Notes: generated from the sequence alone by a model not told the origin. A stretch of DNA of 64,000 bases from Palsa-870 sp035937155 (GCA_035937155.1 DASYVJ010000033.1:3048-67047); one strand, 5' to 3'. Shown: positions 32,277-40,177, numbered from the stretch's first letter. Translations and numbers: made by a program.

Positions 32277-33098
32277 GTAAGGCCTGATCATCTGGCCGAG
32301 CTCTTCTAGCTTCGCCAACGCCTGGTCCCTGCCGTCAGGCGGCACGTAATAGATGCAGCGCTCGACGCCCGCGATGGCAAGCCGTTCGATCTCGCTCGCC
32401 ACCGGCTTCGGGTAAAACGAGACGGGAATCGGTCCACGGCCCGCGGCACGCGCAAGCTCCTGGAGCTCAGGTATGCGCTCGACGGCCTTTCCCCGGTTCG
32501 GCATCCAGCCGTCCGCGTAGCGGACGACCCGCTCGAGGATCTTCGGCCCGCTGCCCCCGAGCAGGACCGGTGGATGCGGCTTCTGGACCGGTTTCGGCCA
32601 GCACCACATTGGTCCGAAGTTCACCATGTCGCCGTGGTACTCAGCCTCGTCCTGGGTCCAGATCGCTTTGATCGCCTCGACCTTCTCACGCAGAAGCTTC
32701 CACCTGGTGCTGAACTCGGTGCCGTGGTCGGCCATCTCCTCGCGGTTCCAGCCCGCGCCTACGCCGAAGATGAAGCGGCCGTTTGAAACGAGGTCGACGC
32801 TGGCAGCTTCCTTGGCGGTGTGGATGGGGTCGCGCTGGATGAGCAGGCAGATCCCGGTTCCGATTCGAATTGTTTTGGATGCCATCGCGGCGACGGTGAG
32901 CGCGATAAAGGGATCGTTGGTGTGCGAGTAGTGCTTGGGCAGCTCGCCACCGGCAGGATAAGGGCTTTGCCGGCTGATCGGGATATGAGAGTGCTCAGCG
33001 ACCCACAGTGACTCGAACCCGAGCTGCTCGGCGGCCGGGGCAAGCTCAGCCATCGAGATCGCGTAGTCGGTCGGAAAGATCGCGAGGCCGAACTTCAC
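32262..33098 (-). CDS. LLM-class (F420-dependent type) oxidoreductase
   Basis: 278 residues. Luciferase-like TIM barrel: LAPAAEQLGFESLWVAEHSH, FIFGVGAGWNREEMADHG and PPVLLGGSGPKILERVVRYADGW are the standard blocks of the subfamily that usually uses F420 rather than FMN. If so, the host makes coenzyme F420. Substrate unknown. A minus-strand HD-GYP gene lies 37 bases upstream. Confidence 0.88.
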   Translation of the reverse strand: MKFGLAIFPTDYAISMAELAPAAEQLGFESLWVAEHSHIPISRQSPYPAGGELPKHYSHTNDPFIALTVAAMASKTIRIGTGICLLIQRDPIHTAKEAASVDLVSNGRFIFGVGAGWNREEMADHGTEFSTRWKLLREKVEAIKAIWTQDEAEYHGDMVNFGPMWCWPKPVQKPHPPVLLGGSGPKILERVVRYADGWMPNRGKAVERIPELQELARAAGRGPIPVSFYPKPVASEIERLAIAGVERCIYYVPPDGRDQALAKLEELGQMIRPYLTSA

Positions 33099-33135
33099 CC
33101 GTTCATCGTGACCGATCCCGGTATAGGGCCGGGCA

Positions 33136-33915
33136 CTACCAAACGGCGAGCAGTGTCCTTCGAATCGCTACGGCCGACCGGCTCACGTGGGCATCGAGCG
33201 CCGCGAACATCGCCGATACGACCCTGGGGTCAAGCCGCCGGCCGGCTTCTTCCATGACCACGCGGCGCGCTTCGAGAGGTGACCGGGCCTTGCGGTATGG
33301 CCGGTCCGACGTCAATGCGTCATAGGTGTCCGCCACCGCGACGATCCGGGCTTCGATAGGTATCGCTTCGGCGCCCAGCCCGTAGGGATAGCCGCTGCCG
33401 TCGAGGCGCTCGTGGTGGTACAGCACCGCCAACATCTCCCGTGTCGACCGGCGGTCGCCCAGCAGGGAGATGCCCATCTCCGGGTGCGACTTCATCAACG
33501 TCCACTCCGCCTGGTCCAACGGCGAATGCTTGTCCAGGATGTGGTCCGGGATGGCGACCTTGCCGATGTCGTGCATGAGACCTGCCTGGGCGAGCACGCG
33601 GAGCTCGCCCGTGGTCATCGCCATCTGGCGTCCAATCTGCACACACAGTTGGGCGACGCGACGGTTGTGGCCGCGAGACTCCCGATCCTTGACCATGTGG
33701 CCCAGGACAGCGACCGCATCCAACCACCCCTTGACGTGAGGTGCCGCATGTACAACCACTGGGATCCCTCCTCCCACGAGGTTTACCGGCTCGGTTACCG
33801 ACTCCTTACAAACGCTCAGTAGGTCAACGGTCGGCAGGTGGATTCGGGTCGCCGCCCTGTCTGATCTCCGGCTACTTTGGGTAGCCGGCATCCTGGCGGG
33901 GTACCCTAAGACCAC
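33136..33915 (-). CDS. HD-GYP domain protein, probable cyclic-di-GMP phosphodiesterase
   Basis: 259 residues if translated from the first possible start; MPATQSS at 33891 is more likely because the longer frame abuts the divergent start at 33916. The HD-GYP domain occupies about residues 95-250: GLMHDIGKVAIPDHIL (HD), KSHPEMGISLL and YHHERLDGSGYPYGL (the GYP signature), DTYDALTSDRPYR. The N-terminal 90 residues have no clear sensor domain. It would hydrolyse c-di-GMP in the cytosol, although HD-GYP proteins can also act on other cyclic dinucleotides. Confidence 0.88.
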   Translation of the reverse strand: MVLGYPARMPATQSSRRSDRAATRIHLPTVDLLSVCKESVTEPVNLVGGGIPVVVHAAPHVKGWLDAVAVLGHMVKDRESRGHNRRVAQLCVQIGRQMAMTTGELRVLAQAGLMHDIGKVAIPDHILDKHSPLDQAEWTLMKSHPEMGISLLGDRRSTREMLAVLYHHERLDGSGYPYGLGAEAIPIEARIVAVADTYDALTSDRPYRKARSPLEARRVVMEEAGRRLDPRVVSAMFAALDAHVSRSAVAIRRTLLAVW

Positions 33916-34494
33916 ATGAGCCAGAACCCGAGCGCTCCGACCGGCCAGGTCTCGGGCGACGGTCAGTTCCAGTGGGACGGCCAGCAGTGGGTGCCCATCC
34001 CGCCGGGCACACGCGTGCCGACGCCGTGGACTCGCCCTATGCAGCTGGCGAGCGCTGCCCTGTTCGCATTCGAGGCCGTGTACTCGGTGGTGACCTCGCT
34101 GATCTTCATCAACCGGGACACCATGCTCAAGGCACTTAAGGCGCAGGGAACTCAGATCCCGTCGGGTACGAGCGTCGACACGATCATCAACATCGCGATC
34201 GGCACGACCATCGCGTTCGTCGTTTTTTTCGCGGTGCTCGAGCTGGTCGCCGCCGCCGGCAGCTATCTCGGCTGGCGCTGGGTGTTCTGGGCCGCGCTGA
34301 TCCTGTTCGGGCTTGGTGGCCTGGGCGCTTTTACGAACCTTCTGACCGTGTTCAAGCCGGACACCTCACCCGTCCCGCTCGCTGCGGTTCTGGTGAGCGA
34401 GCTGACCTCGATCCTGAGCCTTGCGATGTTCGTCTGGATGCTGATCGGCGTGATCAAGTTCGGACCCTGGGCGATGAAGAAGCCCACCGCTTAG
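33916..34494 (+). CDS. membrane protein with N-terminal tryptophan-rich segment
   Basis: 192 residues. The cytosolic N-terminus GQFQWDGQQWVPIPPGTRVP resembles the short DUF2510-like segment found at the start of many actinobacterial membrane proteins. About four helices follow (residues 43-67, 92-118, 121-142, 155-182). Family and function unknown. The start codon ATG directly follows the divergent HD-GYP frame. Confidence 0.65.
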   Translation: MSQNPSAPTGQVSGDGQFQWDGQQWVPIPPGTRVPTPWTRPMQLASAALFAFEAVYSVVTSLIFINRDTMLKALKAQGTQIPSGTSVDTIINIAIGTTIAFVVFFAVLELVAAAGSYLGWRWVFWAALILFGLGGLGAFTNLLTVFKPDTSPVPLAAVLVSELTSILSLAMFVWMLIGVIKFGPWAMKKPTA

Positions 34495-34648
34495 CTCCGC
34501 AGCTACTCCGGCCCGACAAAGTTCGCATGGGAGGACAGATGTCGCGCGCTAAGCGGCGTTAAGGATGGGCCTTCTTGATTGCTCCCCTACGGAACCCCTC
34601 TCTCCTCGGCCACGCGGGACTGTGCTTGGTATCTGGACGCTTGGTGAC

Positions 34649-34667
34649 GGCCGGAGTGAATCCGGCC
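34649..34667. terminator. hairpin between convergent genes
   Basis: GGCCGGA (34649-34655) pairs with TCCGGCC (34661-34667) around GTGAA. It lies in the 200-base gap between the plus-strand membrane-protein gene and the minus-strand DUF6510 gene. No U-run. The rest of the gap shows only a 17-base near-repeat of the DUF6510 gene end. Confidence 0.45.
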
Positions 34668-34696
34668 TATGGCTCCACATGGCATTGGAAATTGGC

Positions 34697-34975
34697 TTAC
34701 TCGGGCCCGACAAACTCCAGGCAGCGCGTGCCCGTCAGGTCCACCCAGTAACGACCTCGCCCGCGCACGATGCGCATCAGGACCTGTTCGCAGCCGGGAC
34801 AGCGAACCACCACACCGGGTGCGTTGAGGTAGACGTCAACCCGCCCCACCACGTTCACGGCGCCACACGCTGCGCAGGTCGTCTCGGCAGTGGTCATCTC
34901 CATAGTGAAGATCTCCCGCAGGAGCCCGCCGATTGCGTTGCCGTCAAGCTTGGCCTCGGACATTTCCATCGTCAT
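34697..34975 (-). CDS. DUF6510 family zinc-ribbon protein
   Basis: 92 residues. LDGNAIGGLLREIFTMEMTTAE is the family start. Two Cys pairs, CAACG and CPGCEQ, form a predicted zinc ribbon. Its ATG overlaps the stop of the ferredoxin-reductase-like gene (ATGA). The trio Moco oxidoreductase, reductase, DUF6510 recurs in Actinobacteria; the small protein's role is unknown. Confidence 0.82.
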   Translation of the reverse strand: MTMEMSEAKLDGNAIGGLLREIFTMEMTTAETTCAACGAVNVVGRVDVYLNAPGVVVRCPGCEQVLMRIVRGRGRYWVDLTGTRCLEFVGPE

Positions 34976-35715
34976 CCTCCTGTGGCGCCAAATCGCTCGG
35001 TCTTGATCGACAACGGGTCGTATCCGAATTCCACGAGCAAAGTTGCCGCGGACTCTACAAAGGACGTCGGCCCGCAGATGAACGCAAGCGGCGCCTGCTC
35101 CTTGGGCCAGGCCACCTCACGCAACATGTCGCGATCGATTCTCCTCGCGTAGCCGTTCCATCCGCTGGGCTGTGCGCGCGTCAGCGTGTGGGCGACGGCC
35201 AGGCCATCGCCCGACGAGGCGAGCCGCTCCAGCTCGTCCTTATAGATGATGTCCTCGAGCGCGCGTGACGAGTAGAGCAGCCGCGCCGGCGCCTTGGTGC
35301 GAGTCGAGGCACGATGGCGGAGCATCGCCATCAGAGGCACGACCCCGGAGCCTCCCGCCAGCAAGAGCAGCGGCCGCGCCTCGCCAGCTTGCCACACGAA
35401 ATAGCCGCCGATCGGGCCGCGAAGCTCGATCTTGTCCCCCACCTTCACCTCGCCCACGAGGTATGGCGAAACCTCGCCGTCTTCGAGGCGCTCGACAGTG
35501 ATCGCCACGCGCGGATCTTCGGGCGCGGATGCGATCGAGTAGCTGCGCTCGGCCTGGTAGCCGTCGTCGGCGGTCAGACGTAGGTCGACGTGCTGACCCG
35601 CGAGGTGGCCGGGCCAGTCCGGCACCTGAAGCACCAGACTTGCCACTCGCGGCGTCTCCTGGATCAGCTCGGCGACCTCACCGAGCTGCCACAACAGGGG
35701 TCCCCGCGAAGTCAC
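34972..35715 (-). CDS. ferredoxin-NADP+ reductase-like flavoprotein
   Basis: 247 residues, GTG start. FAD-binding barrel with RSYSIASAP, then the NAD(P) domain with LLLAGGSGVVPLMAMLRH and the C-terminal CGPTSFVESAATLL. It lacks a 2Fe-2S domain, so it probably passes electrons from NAD(P)H to a partner, most likely the sulfite-oxidase-like enzyme encoded 28 bases upstream. Upstream in-frame codons overlap that gene and are not used. Confidence 0.88.
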   Translation of the reverse strand: MTSRGPLLWQLGEVAELIQETPRVASLVLQVPDWPGHLAGQHVDLRLTADDGYQAERSYSIASAPEDPRVAITVERLEDGEVSPYLVGEVKVGDKIELRGPIGGYFVWQAGEARPLLLLAGGSGVVPLMAMLRHRASTRTKAPARLLYSSRALEDIIYKDELERLASSGDGLAVAHTLTRAQPSGWNGYARRIDRDMLREVAWPKEQAPLAFICGPTSFVESAATLLVEFGYDPLSIKTERFGATGG

Positions 35716-35743
35716 GGCGCAGCCTCGGACTTTGTGGGGATTT

Positions 35744-36349
35744 CTAGTCGCCCCAGTACCGCTGCTCGCGCCAAGGGTCGCCCCGCAGGTGGTATCCGTT
35801 CGACTCCCAGAAGCCCGGCTGCTCTTCGTTCTGCAGCGTGATGCCGCGCACCCACTTCGCGCTCTTCCATAGATAGAGATGCGGCACGAGCAGGCGCGCC
35901 GGGCCACCGTGCTCTGGGTGTAAGGGCTGGCCATCGTATTCGTACACGACCCACGCCTTCTTTCCGGTCAGGTCATCCAGGGCGAGGTTCGTGGTGTAGC
36001 CACCGTCAGAGAAAACTGTCGTGAAGTCGGCGGCGGACTCGACTCCTTCGAGGAGAGTGTCGACGGAGACGCCGGTCCAGGGCGTGTCGAGCTTGGACCA
36101 TTTGGTGACGCAGTGGATGTCCGTCGTGAACGTCTCGGTGGGCAGCGCGCGAAATTCCTTCCACGTCCAGCGCTTCGGCTCGTCGATCTCGCCGGCGATG
36201 GTGAACGTCCACGTGTCCAGCGACACGCGCGGAGTAGGGCCGGCCGACAGGACGGGAAAGTCGCCCACCACGTGCTGACCAGGCGGCACGCGCGAGCTCG
36301 ACACATTGTCACGGCGCTTGCCACGAAAACCCCGCGAGATGAAACCCAT
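35744..36349 (-). CDS. molybdopterin-dependent oxidoreductase (sulfite oxidase/MsrP-like)
   Basis: 201 residues, the size of the single-domain SUOX fold without the dimerisation domain. DIHCVTKWSKLDTPWTGV provides the molybdenum-ligating Cys; GYTTNLALDDL and EHGGPARLLVPHLY are family landmarks. GAGGAGG upstream of ATG 36349 fixes the start. No Tat signal is visible, so it appears cytosolic, unlike MsrP. Substrate unknown. First gene of the three-gene operon with reductase and DUF6510. Confidence 0.88.
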   Translation of the reverse strand: MGFISRGFRGKRRDNVSSSRVPPGQHVVGDFPVLSAGPTPRVSLDTWTFTIAGEIDEPKRWTWKEFRALPTETFTTDIHCVTKWSKLDTPWTGVSVDTLLEGVESAADFTTVFSDGGYTTNLALDDLTGKKAWVVYEYDGQPLHPEHGGPARLLVPHLYLWKSAKWVRGITLQNEEQPGFWESNGYHLRGDPWREQRYWGD

Positions 36350-36377
36350 TGACGGACCTCCTCGGTGGGCATAGTAA

Positions 36378-36403
36378 GGCGCGGTGGGTAATCCCACCGC
36401 GCC
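36378..36403 (-). terminator. strong hairpin after the beta-propeller gene
   Basis: An 11-base perfect stem: GGCGCGGTGGG (36378-36388) with CCCACCGCGCC (36393-36403), 4-base loop TAAT. It separates the beta-propeller gene (minus, stop at 36422) from the Moco oxidoreductase gene. On the minus strand it is followed by TTACTAT, a weak U-rich stretch. Confidence 0.7.
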
Positions 36404-36421
36404 CGTAGAAATCGCTTGGAG

Positions 36422-37606
36422 CTAGTTGACTGCGATTCCGAACGGAGTCGCTCCGGCCGGAAGAGCGAACGGTGACTGGGCGAGCTCGCTCAACGCACCA
36501 CCGTCGACCGCAAAGGCGCTGACGGTGGCGGCAGCCGCGTCGACCACATACAGCGTGCGGCCGGACGGGTCGAGCCGAGCATCGAACGGCCGGATGCCGG
36601 GTCCGCTCTTGAAACCCATGGTGCTGGAGTAGCTGAGGGAGCCATCCTCCAGGATGCGGTAGCTGGAGATGGTCGTGCTCCCTGTGTTGACGGTGAAGAG
36701 GTAGCGTCCGTCATGCGAGATCTCCACCCAGCAAGGGGCGGTCTGGCCGTCGGGATAAGGCGAGCCACCAATCGGGCTGAGCCCGCCGGACGGCTTCACG
36801 TTGAATGCCGACACCGAGCCGTTGCCTGCGCCGCCGTGCGCGTTGGAGACATACAGGTGGCGAGGGTTCACCGGCGAGAACTCGCTGCCGAACGGCCCGG
36901 CCGCCTGGGCGGGAAATGGCGAACCTTCGCCAGGCGTGAGCCGCCCGTCCTCATCGACGGCGAAGCTGTCGATGCGGAACGTGCTGGCAGCGGTGGTGCC
37001 CACCTCGACCCCGATGAGGTTCTTCCCCGTCGAGTTGAAGAGGATGTCACCCGGGTTGGCGCTGCTCGGCAGCTCAACCGTGGAGCCGCTCAGCGGAACC
37101 AGGCGCCCGCCGGCGCTGAGCCTGAACCCTGTGTAGTTGCTGCCGGTGCCGGTGGTCTTGTCGCCTTCGTTGGCCACGTAGACGAGGTCACCGTGCACCG
37201 TGATGCTGACCGGCTCCACGCCACCCGACCACACTGGACGTGCAGCCGCGCGCAGCGAACCATCGCGCCTCACGCGGAGCACCGAAACCTGGTTGCTGCC
37301 GGCATCGACGGCCAGCAGGTAACGTCCATCACCGCTCAGCTGCAGGGCGCCTTGCGACCCGACGACGGTACCGGTTCCCTTGCCGCCTGCGGCGAACGGA
37401 GAGCCGGCGATCGGGGTCAGGCTGCCGTCAGCGTGACGGTCAAACGCGCCAATGGTGTTAACACCGGCAGTGTTGTCGTTGACGTAAACATGGCCTGCCG
37501 ACACATCGTCCTCGGCCGAAACGCTCAGCGAGAGACCGCCGCCTAAACCCGCGGCCAAAGCGACCACAGCGGTCGATTTTGCGATTCGCAGTAAAGCCCG
37601 CAGCAA
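36422..37606 (-). CDS. exported seven-bladed beta-propeller (lactonase/YncE-like)
   Basis: 394 residues. A signal peptide (residues 1-32, cleavage near SVSAED) is followed by about seven repeats such as GSLTPIAGSPFAAGG, GRLTPGEGSPFPAQAAG and GGLSPIGGSPYPDGQ, the pattern of the 6-phosphogluconolactonase-like beta-propeller family. The signal peptide argues against a cytosolic sugar lactonase; a surface or extracellular binding or enzymatic role is more likely. The sigma/anti-sigma pair lies directly upstream on the same strand. Confidence 0.85.
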   Translation of the reverse strand: MLRALLRIAKSTAVVALAAGLGGGLSLSVSAEDDVSAGHVYVNDNTAGVNTIGAFDRHADGSLTPIAGSPFAAGGKGTGTVVGSQGALQLSGDGRYLLAVDAGSNQVSVLRVRRDGSLRAAARPVWSGGVEPVSITVHGDLVYVANEGDKTTGTGSNYTGFRLSAGGRLVPLSGSTVELPSSANPGDILFNSTGKNLIGVEVGTTAASTFRIDSFAVDEDGRLTPGEGSPFPAQAAGPFGSEFSPVNPRHLYVSNAHGGAGNGSVSAFNVKPSGGLSPIGGSPYPDGQTAPCWVEISHDGRYLFTVNTGSTTISSYRILEDGSLSYSSTMGFKSGPGIRPFDARLDPSGRTLYVVDAAAATVSAFAVDGGALSELAQSPFALPAGATPFGIAVN

Positions 37607-37676
37607 CGCATCCTCCTTTGATCACCGAAGCCACCCACGTGGCAGTCGGTGATGAGTGCGCGTTAAGGGCGTGGCG

Positions 37677-37907
37677 TTACGCCTGCCGCCAGTTACGGAA
37701 TGCTTCGAGCAGCTCGCGCTCGACCGTTTCTGGGATGGGCACATCGGCAAGGCTGCCGATAATCCTTCGTGTCACCCGCATCTGCGCGAGGTAGGCGCGA
37801 CAGCCGTCACAACCCGCGATGTGCTCCTCGAATCGGGCGCGGTCATCGGCCGGCAGGGTGCCTTCGATGTAGTCGGTCATCAGCTCTACCACCTGGCGGC
37901 AGTTCAT
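37677..37907 (-). CDS. anti-sigma factor, zinc-finger (zf-HC2) type
   Basis: 76 residues. MNCRQVVELMTDYIEGTLP and FEEHIAGCDGCRAYLAQ match the ZAS domain, with His-x3-Cys-x2-Cys. No membrane helix, so it is a soluble anti-sigma. Its ATG overlaps the sigma stop (ATGA). It should sequester the ECF sigma until oxidative or zinc-related changes release it. Confidence 0.88.
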   Translation of the reverse strand: MNCRQVVELMTDYIEGTLPADDRARFEEHIAGCDGCRAYLAQMRVTRRIIGSLADVPIPETVERELLEAFRNWRQA

Positions 37908-38578
37908 CCCAGGTACTCCTCGAGCATCTTGCGAACGGCGGCGCGCGCACGATGCAGCCTCACTCGCTCGTTTGCCGCGGAGATGCCAAGCAGGGAGCTC
38001 ACCTCGGCGGAGTCAAAGCCAGCCACATCGCGCAAGAGGATGACCTCACGCTGCTTGGCAGGCAGGGCGTCGATCGCCGTCTTGACCTTCTGAAGGGTCT
38101 CTCCTCCAATGACCTTCGACTCGGGAACGTTGTCCCAGCTGCGCGGGCCTGTACGCCACATCCCGTCTGAGCCAAACCGCGATTGGTCCACTGTCGGCCG
38201 GTGACTGTCCGAATCGTCGCGCCGCCAGAACGCCGTGAACGGCAGGATGCGCGCCTCTTTGCGCCGCCGGGCACGAGCGATGTTGATCACGATGCCGAAG
38301 ATCCAGGTCTTCAGCGACGAGCGGCCTTCGAAGCGATCAAGGCTGCGCACGCAGGTGAGCCATGACTCCTGCACGACGTCTTCCGCCACGCCGCGATCGC
38401 CGACGTAGGTCATGGCCAGCCTCAGCATCGGACCGTGGTAGCGCTGAATGAGTGACTGGAATGCGGCTTCATCGCCGGCTTTGAGCGCTTCCAGCTCCGG
38501 GTCGTGGATGTCTTCAGCCCCCACCGGCCTATCCGCCGACAAATGAAAAGAGCGTGATCTAAAAGGCAAAGCGTGCAC
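37904..38578 (-). CDS. ECF RNA polymerase sigma factor
   Basis: Up to 224 residues. Region 2: LIQRYHGPMLRLAMTYVGDR, EDVVQESWLTCVRSLDRFEG and SLKTWIFGIVINIARARRR. Region 4: LPAKQREVILLRDVAGFDSAEVSSLLGI. The 45-residue linker has a Trp/Ser-rich insertion. GTG 38578 is the outermost start; GTG 38524 (VGAEDIHDP) fits the conserved region better. Paired with the zf-HC2 anti-sigma; the exported beta-propeller downstream may be a target. Confidence 0.9.
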   Translation of the reverse strand: MHALPFRSRSFHLSADRPVGAEDIHDPELEALKAGDEAAFQSLIQRYHGPMLRLAMTYVGDRGVAEDVVQESWLTCVRSLDRFEGRSSLKTWIFGIVINIARARRRKEARILPFTAFWRRDDSDSHRPTVDQSRFGSDGMWRTGPRSWDNVPESKVIGGETLQKVKTAIDALPAKQREVILLRDVAGFDSAEVSSLLGISAANERVRLHRARAAVRKMLEEYLG

Positions 38579-38635
38579 AACCGGCCATCAGCGGTTGGTG
38601 TCGGAACTGTGCCTCGTCGTTACAGGCGAGGCGAC

Positions 38636-38911
38636 CTAGGACTTCCGCCAGTCTAGAGCCGGACCGAGCTTCTTCTCGAAGAGGCCCGCGACCTCTCCCG
38701 GCCTGGGGAACCGACCGGCCGCCTTCTTGCTGAACAGCACCTCGCCGTCCAGGGAGACTTCGAAACGGCCGCTGCTTCCACTCTGGAGCTCGACCGCGCG
38801 CATGATCGGCGCCCACCGGCTCAGCAGCTCGGCGGCCAGGCTCACGGCCTGGTCAAGATAGTCTCAGGGAACGCAGTACTCGATCTGCGCCTCATGAAGC
38901 GGGTTGATCAT
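38636..38911 (-). CDS. SelW/Rdx-like selenoprotein with in-frame UGA (CxxU)
   Basis: 91 residues if UGA at 38866-38864 is read as selenocysteine. It reads MINPLHEAQIEYCVP-U-DYLDQAV, then the Rdx domain with RFEVSLDGEVLFSKKAAGRF. Family members carry CxxC or CxxU at exactly this place. ATG 38911 overlaps the stop of the upstream gene as ATGA, and the ORF ends at TAG 38636. Read conventionally, the gene would be a 15-codon stub plus an orphan downstream half. A SECIS-like hairpin follows the UGA. Such thioredoxin-like proteins act in thiol redox reactions. Confidence 0.82.
38836..38852 (-). promoter_or_regulatory. bacterial SECIS-like element of the SelW-like gene
   Basis: On the transcript, CCAGGC-CGUGA-GCCUGG forms a perfect 6-base stem, starting 11 bases after the UGA. 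The apical loop lies about 17 bases downstream and contains GU. Bacterial SECIS elements are expected within about 16-37 bases of the UGA, with a G in the first two loop positions, as here. Confidence 0.65.
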
Positions 38912-39321
38912 TTCGCTCGCATCCGGTTGTTCTTCGGATTGTGCTCCACCTCGGCCAGGCCGAGCGCTTCGAGCAGTGGGGGCATGTACATGCCGAACCG
39001 GCCGCGCAGGCCTTTTTTGAGACCGTACCAACCACCGACCGGGTTGCTCGCCGACCGGCCCCATGCCTCGACTGTTCCCTCCGCCGCCGGCTTCTTCTCG
39101 TCCGCGCTGCCAAGGGGCATCCAGTCACCATGCTTTTTGAGCATCGCGTGGAGGTCTTCGATCGCCCGCAGTTGATAGCGCAGCTCAGTCTTGCCGACGA
39201 GGCAGACGATCGCCGGCGGGTCGAGCGACTCATCCTTGTACATCACATATTCAGATGTGCCGCTGGGAGTCTTCAGCTGCCACGGGGATTGCTTCGTCCC
39301 GGATCCCTTGACTGTCGCCAT
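38908..39321 (-). CDS. conserved hypothetical protein (137 aa)
   Basis: Soluble, Lys/Gly-rich. MATVKGSGTKQSPWQLKTPS at the start, then LRAIEDLHAMLKKHGDWMPL and NPVGGWYGLKKGLRGRFGMY. I have seen similar unnamed proteins in actinobacteria but cannot assign a function. A strong ribosome site GGAGG lies nine bases before ATG. It is coupled by ATGA to the SelW-like selenoprotein gene and divergent from an arsR-type gene, whose operators lie between. Confidence 0.7.
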   Translation of the reverse strand: MATVKGSGTKQSPWQLKTPSGTSEYVMYKDESLDPPAIVCLVGKTELRYQLRAIEDLHAMLKKHGDWMPLGSADEKKPAAEGTVEAWGRSASNPVGGWYGLKKGLRGRFGMYMPPLLEALGLAEVEHNPKNNRMRAK

Positions 39322-39349
39322 GGTTGATTTCCTCCACTTCTCATTGGGC

Positions 39350-39382
39350 GTAACACTTCGGTTACCGTAACGCGACCGTTAC
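39350..39382. promoter_or_regulatory. two identical GTAAC-N6-GTTAC operators
   Basis: GTAAC-ACTTCG-GTTAC (39350-39365) and GTAAC-GCGACC-GTTAC (39367-39382) are two 16-base dyads with the same half-sites, 17 bases apart. They fill the space between the divergent genes at 39321 and 39393 and reach to 10 bases before the ArsR GTG. This fits cooperative binding of the ArsR dimer and autoregulation. Confidence 0.65.
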
Positions 39383-39392
39383 CATACTCCAG

Positions 39393-39725
39393 GTGAAGGT
39401 CAAGGCATACAAAGGCGATCCGTTTGATGCCCTGGGCAACTCACATCGGCGCGACATCGTGGAACTGTTGGTGGCGAAGCCGCGCTCGGTCCAGGAGATA
39501 GCAGACCGCCTGCCGATCAGCCGCCCCGCCGTGTCACGTCACCTCCGCCTGCTCAACCAGGCGGGGCTGGTCGCCGACGAGCAGGTCGGCGCGCGTCGCC
39601 TGTACCGGCTCGACGAGCAGGGGGCAGAGGCCGCGCGGCAGTATCTCGCCCACGTATGGGGTCACGTGGGCACGCGCTTTCGAATCTTCGCCGAGAACAC
39701 CGGGCAGAACAAAACGCGGCAATGA
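39393..39725 (+). CDS. ArsR-family transcriptional regulator
   Basis: 110 residues, GTG start. Winged helix: DALGNSHRRDIVELLVAKPR, VQEIADRLPISRPAVSRHLRLL and AGLVADEQVGARRLYRL. No metal-binding cysteines, so it is not a classical metal sensor. It is the type that pairs with an AHSA1/SRPBCC protein, which follows with an ATGA overlap. TACCAT seven bases before GTG may be the -10, implying a leaderless mRNA. Confidence 0.9.
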   Translation: MKVKAYKGDPFDALGNSHRRDIVELLVAKPRSVQEIADRLPISRPAVSRHLRLLNQAGLVADEQVGARRLYRLDEQGAEAARQYLAHVWGHVGTRFRIFAENTGQNKTRQ

Positions 39726-40177
39726 TCGAGCCGCTGAGGCTGTCCTTTGTCGTGGAGTGCCCGCCGGATCATGCATTTGCGACTTGGACGCGCAAGGCGT
39801 CGTCGTGGTGGCCGGTCGAGCACACGGCGTCGCACGAAAAGGGAGCGGAGATCATTTTCGAGCCGCGCGAGGGCGGACGGATTTTCGAGCGCACGCCCGG
39901 CGGTGATGAGATCGAATGGGGCCAGGTGGTCGAATGGGATCCACCGCGCCGGCTGCGCTACCTGTGGCACATCGCGACCGACCCCAAGAATGCAACCGAC
40001 GTCGAGATCGTCTTTCGAGAGCTGCCTGACTCGTCAACGCAGGTTGAGATCGAGCACAGCGGATGGGACCGTCTTGCTGAGATTGGCCAGGCGTGGCGCG
40101 ACGCGAATCACGCCGGGTGGGGCGGCGTGCTGCCCTCCTACACAGAGTGGTGCAGGGTCAGCAGCATCAGAAGCTGA
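39722..40177 (+). CDS. SRPBCC (AHSA1-like) domain protein
   Basis: 151 residues. FVVECPPDHAFATWTRKASSWW, EKGAEIIFEPREGGRIFER and GQVVEWDPPRRLRYLWH are the START/AHSA1 fold landmarks. These proteins bind hydrophobic ligands; function unknown. Co-expressed with the ArsR gene. The frame continues upstream to 39656 but that part overlaps the regulator. It overlaps the convergent dacA 3' end by 11 bases. Confidence 0.88.
   Translation: MIEPLRLSFVVECPPDHAFATWTRKASSWWPVEHTASHEKGAEIIFEPREGGRIFERTPGGDEIEWGQVVEWDPPRRLRYLWHIATDPKNATDVEIVFRELPDSSTQVEIEHSGWDRLAEIGQAWRDANHAGWGGVLPSYTEWCRVSSIRS

Noticed and set aside
38636..38845. SelW-like region as a short separate gene starting at GTG 38845, or as a pseudogene with a stop
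   Set aside because: That start lies inside the predicted SECIS stem and removes the CxxU active site; the upstream codons continue the same fold in frame and begin with an ATGA overlap.
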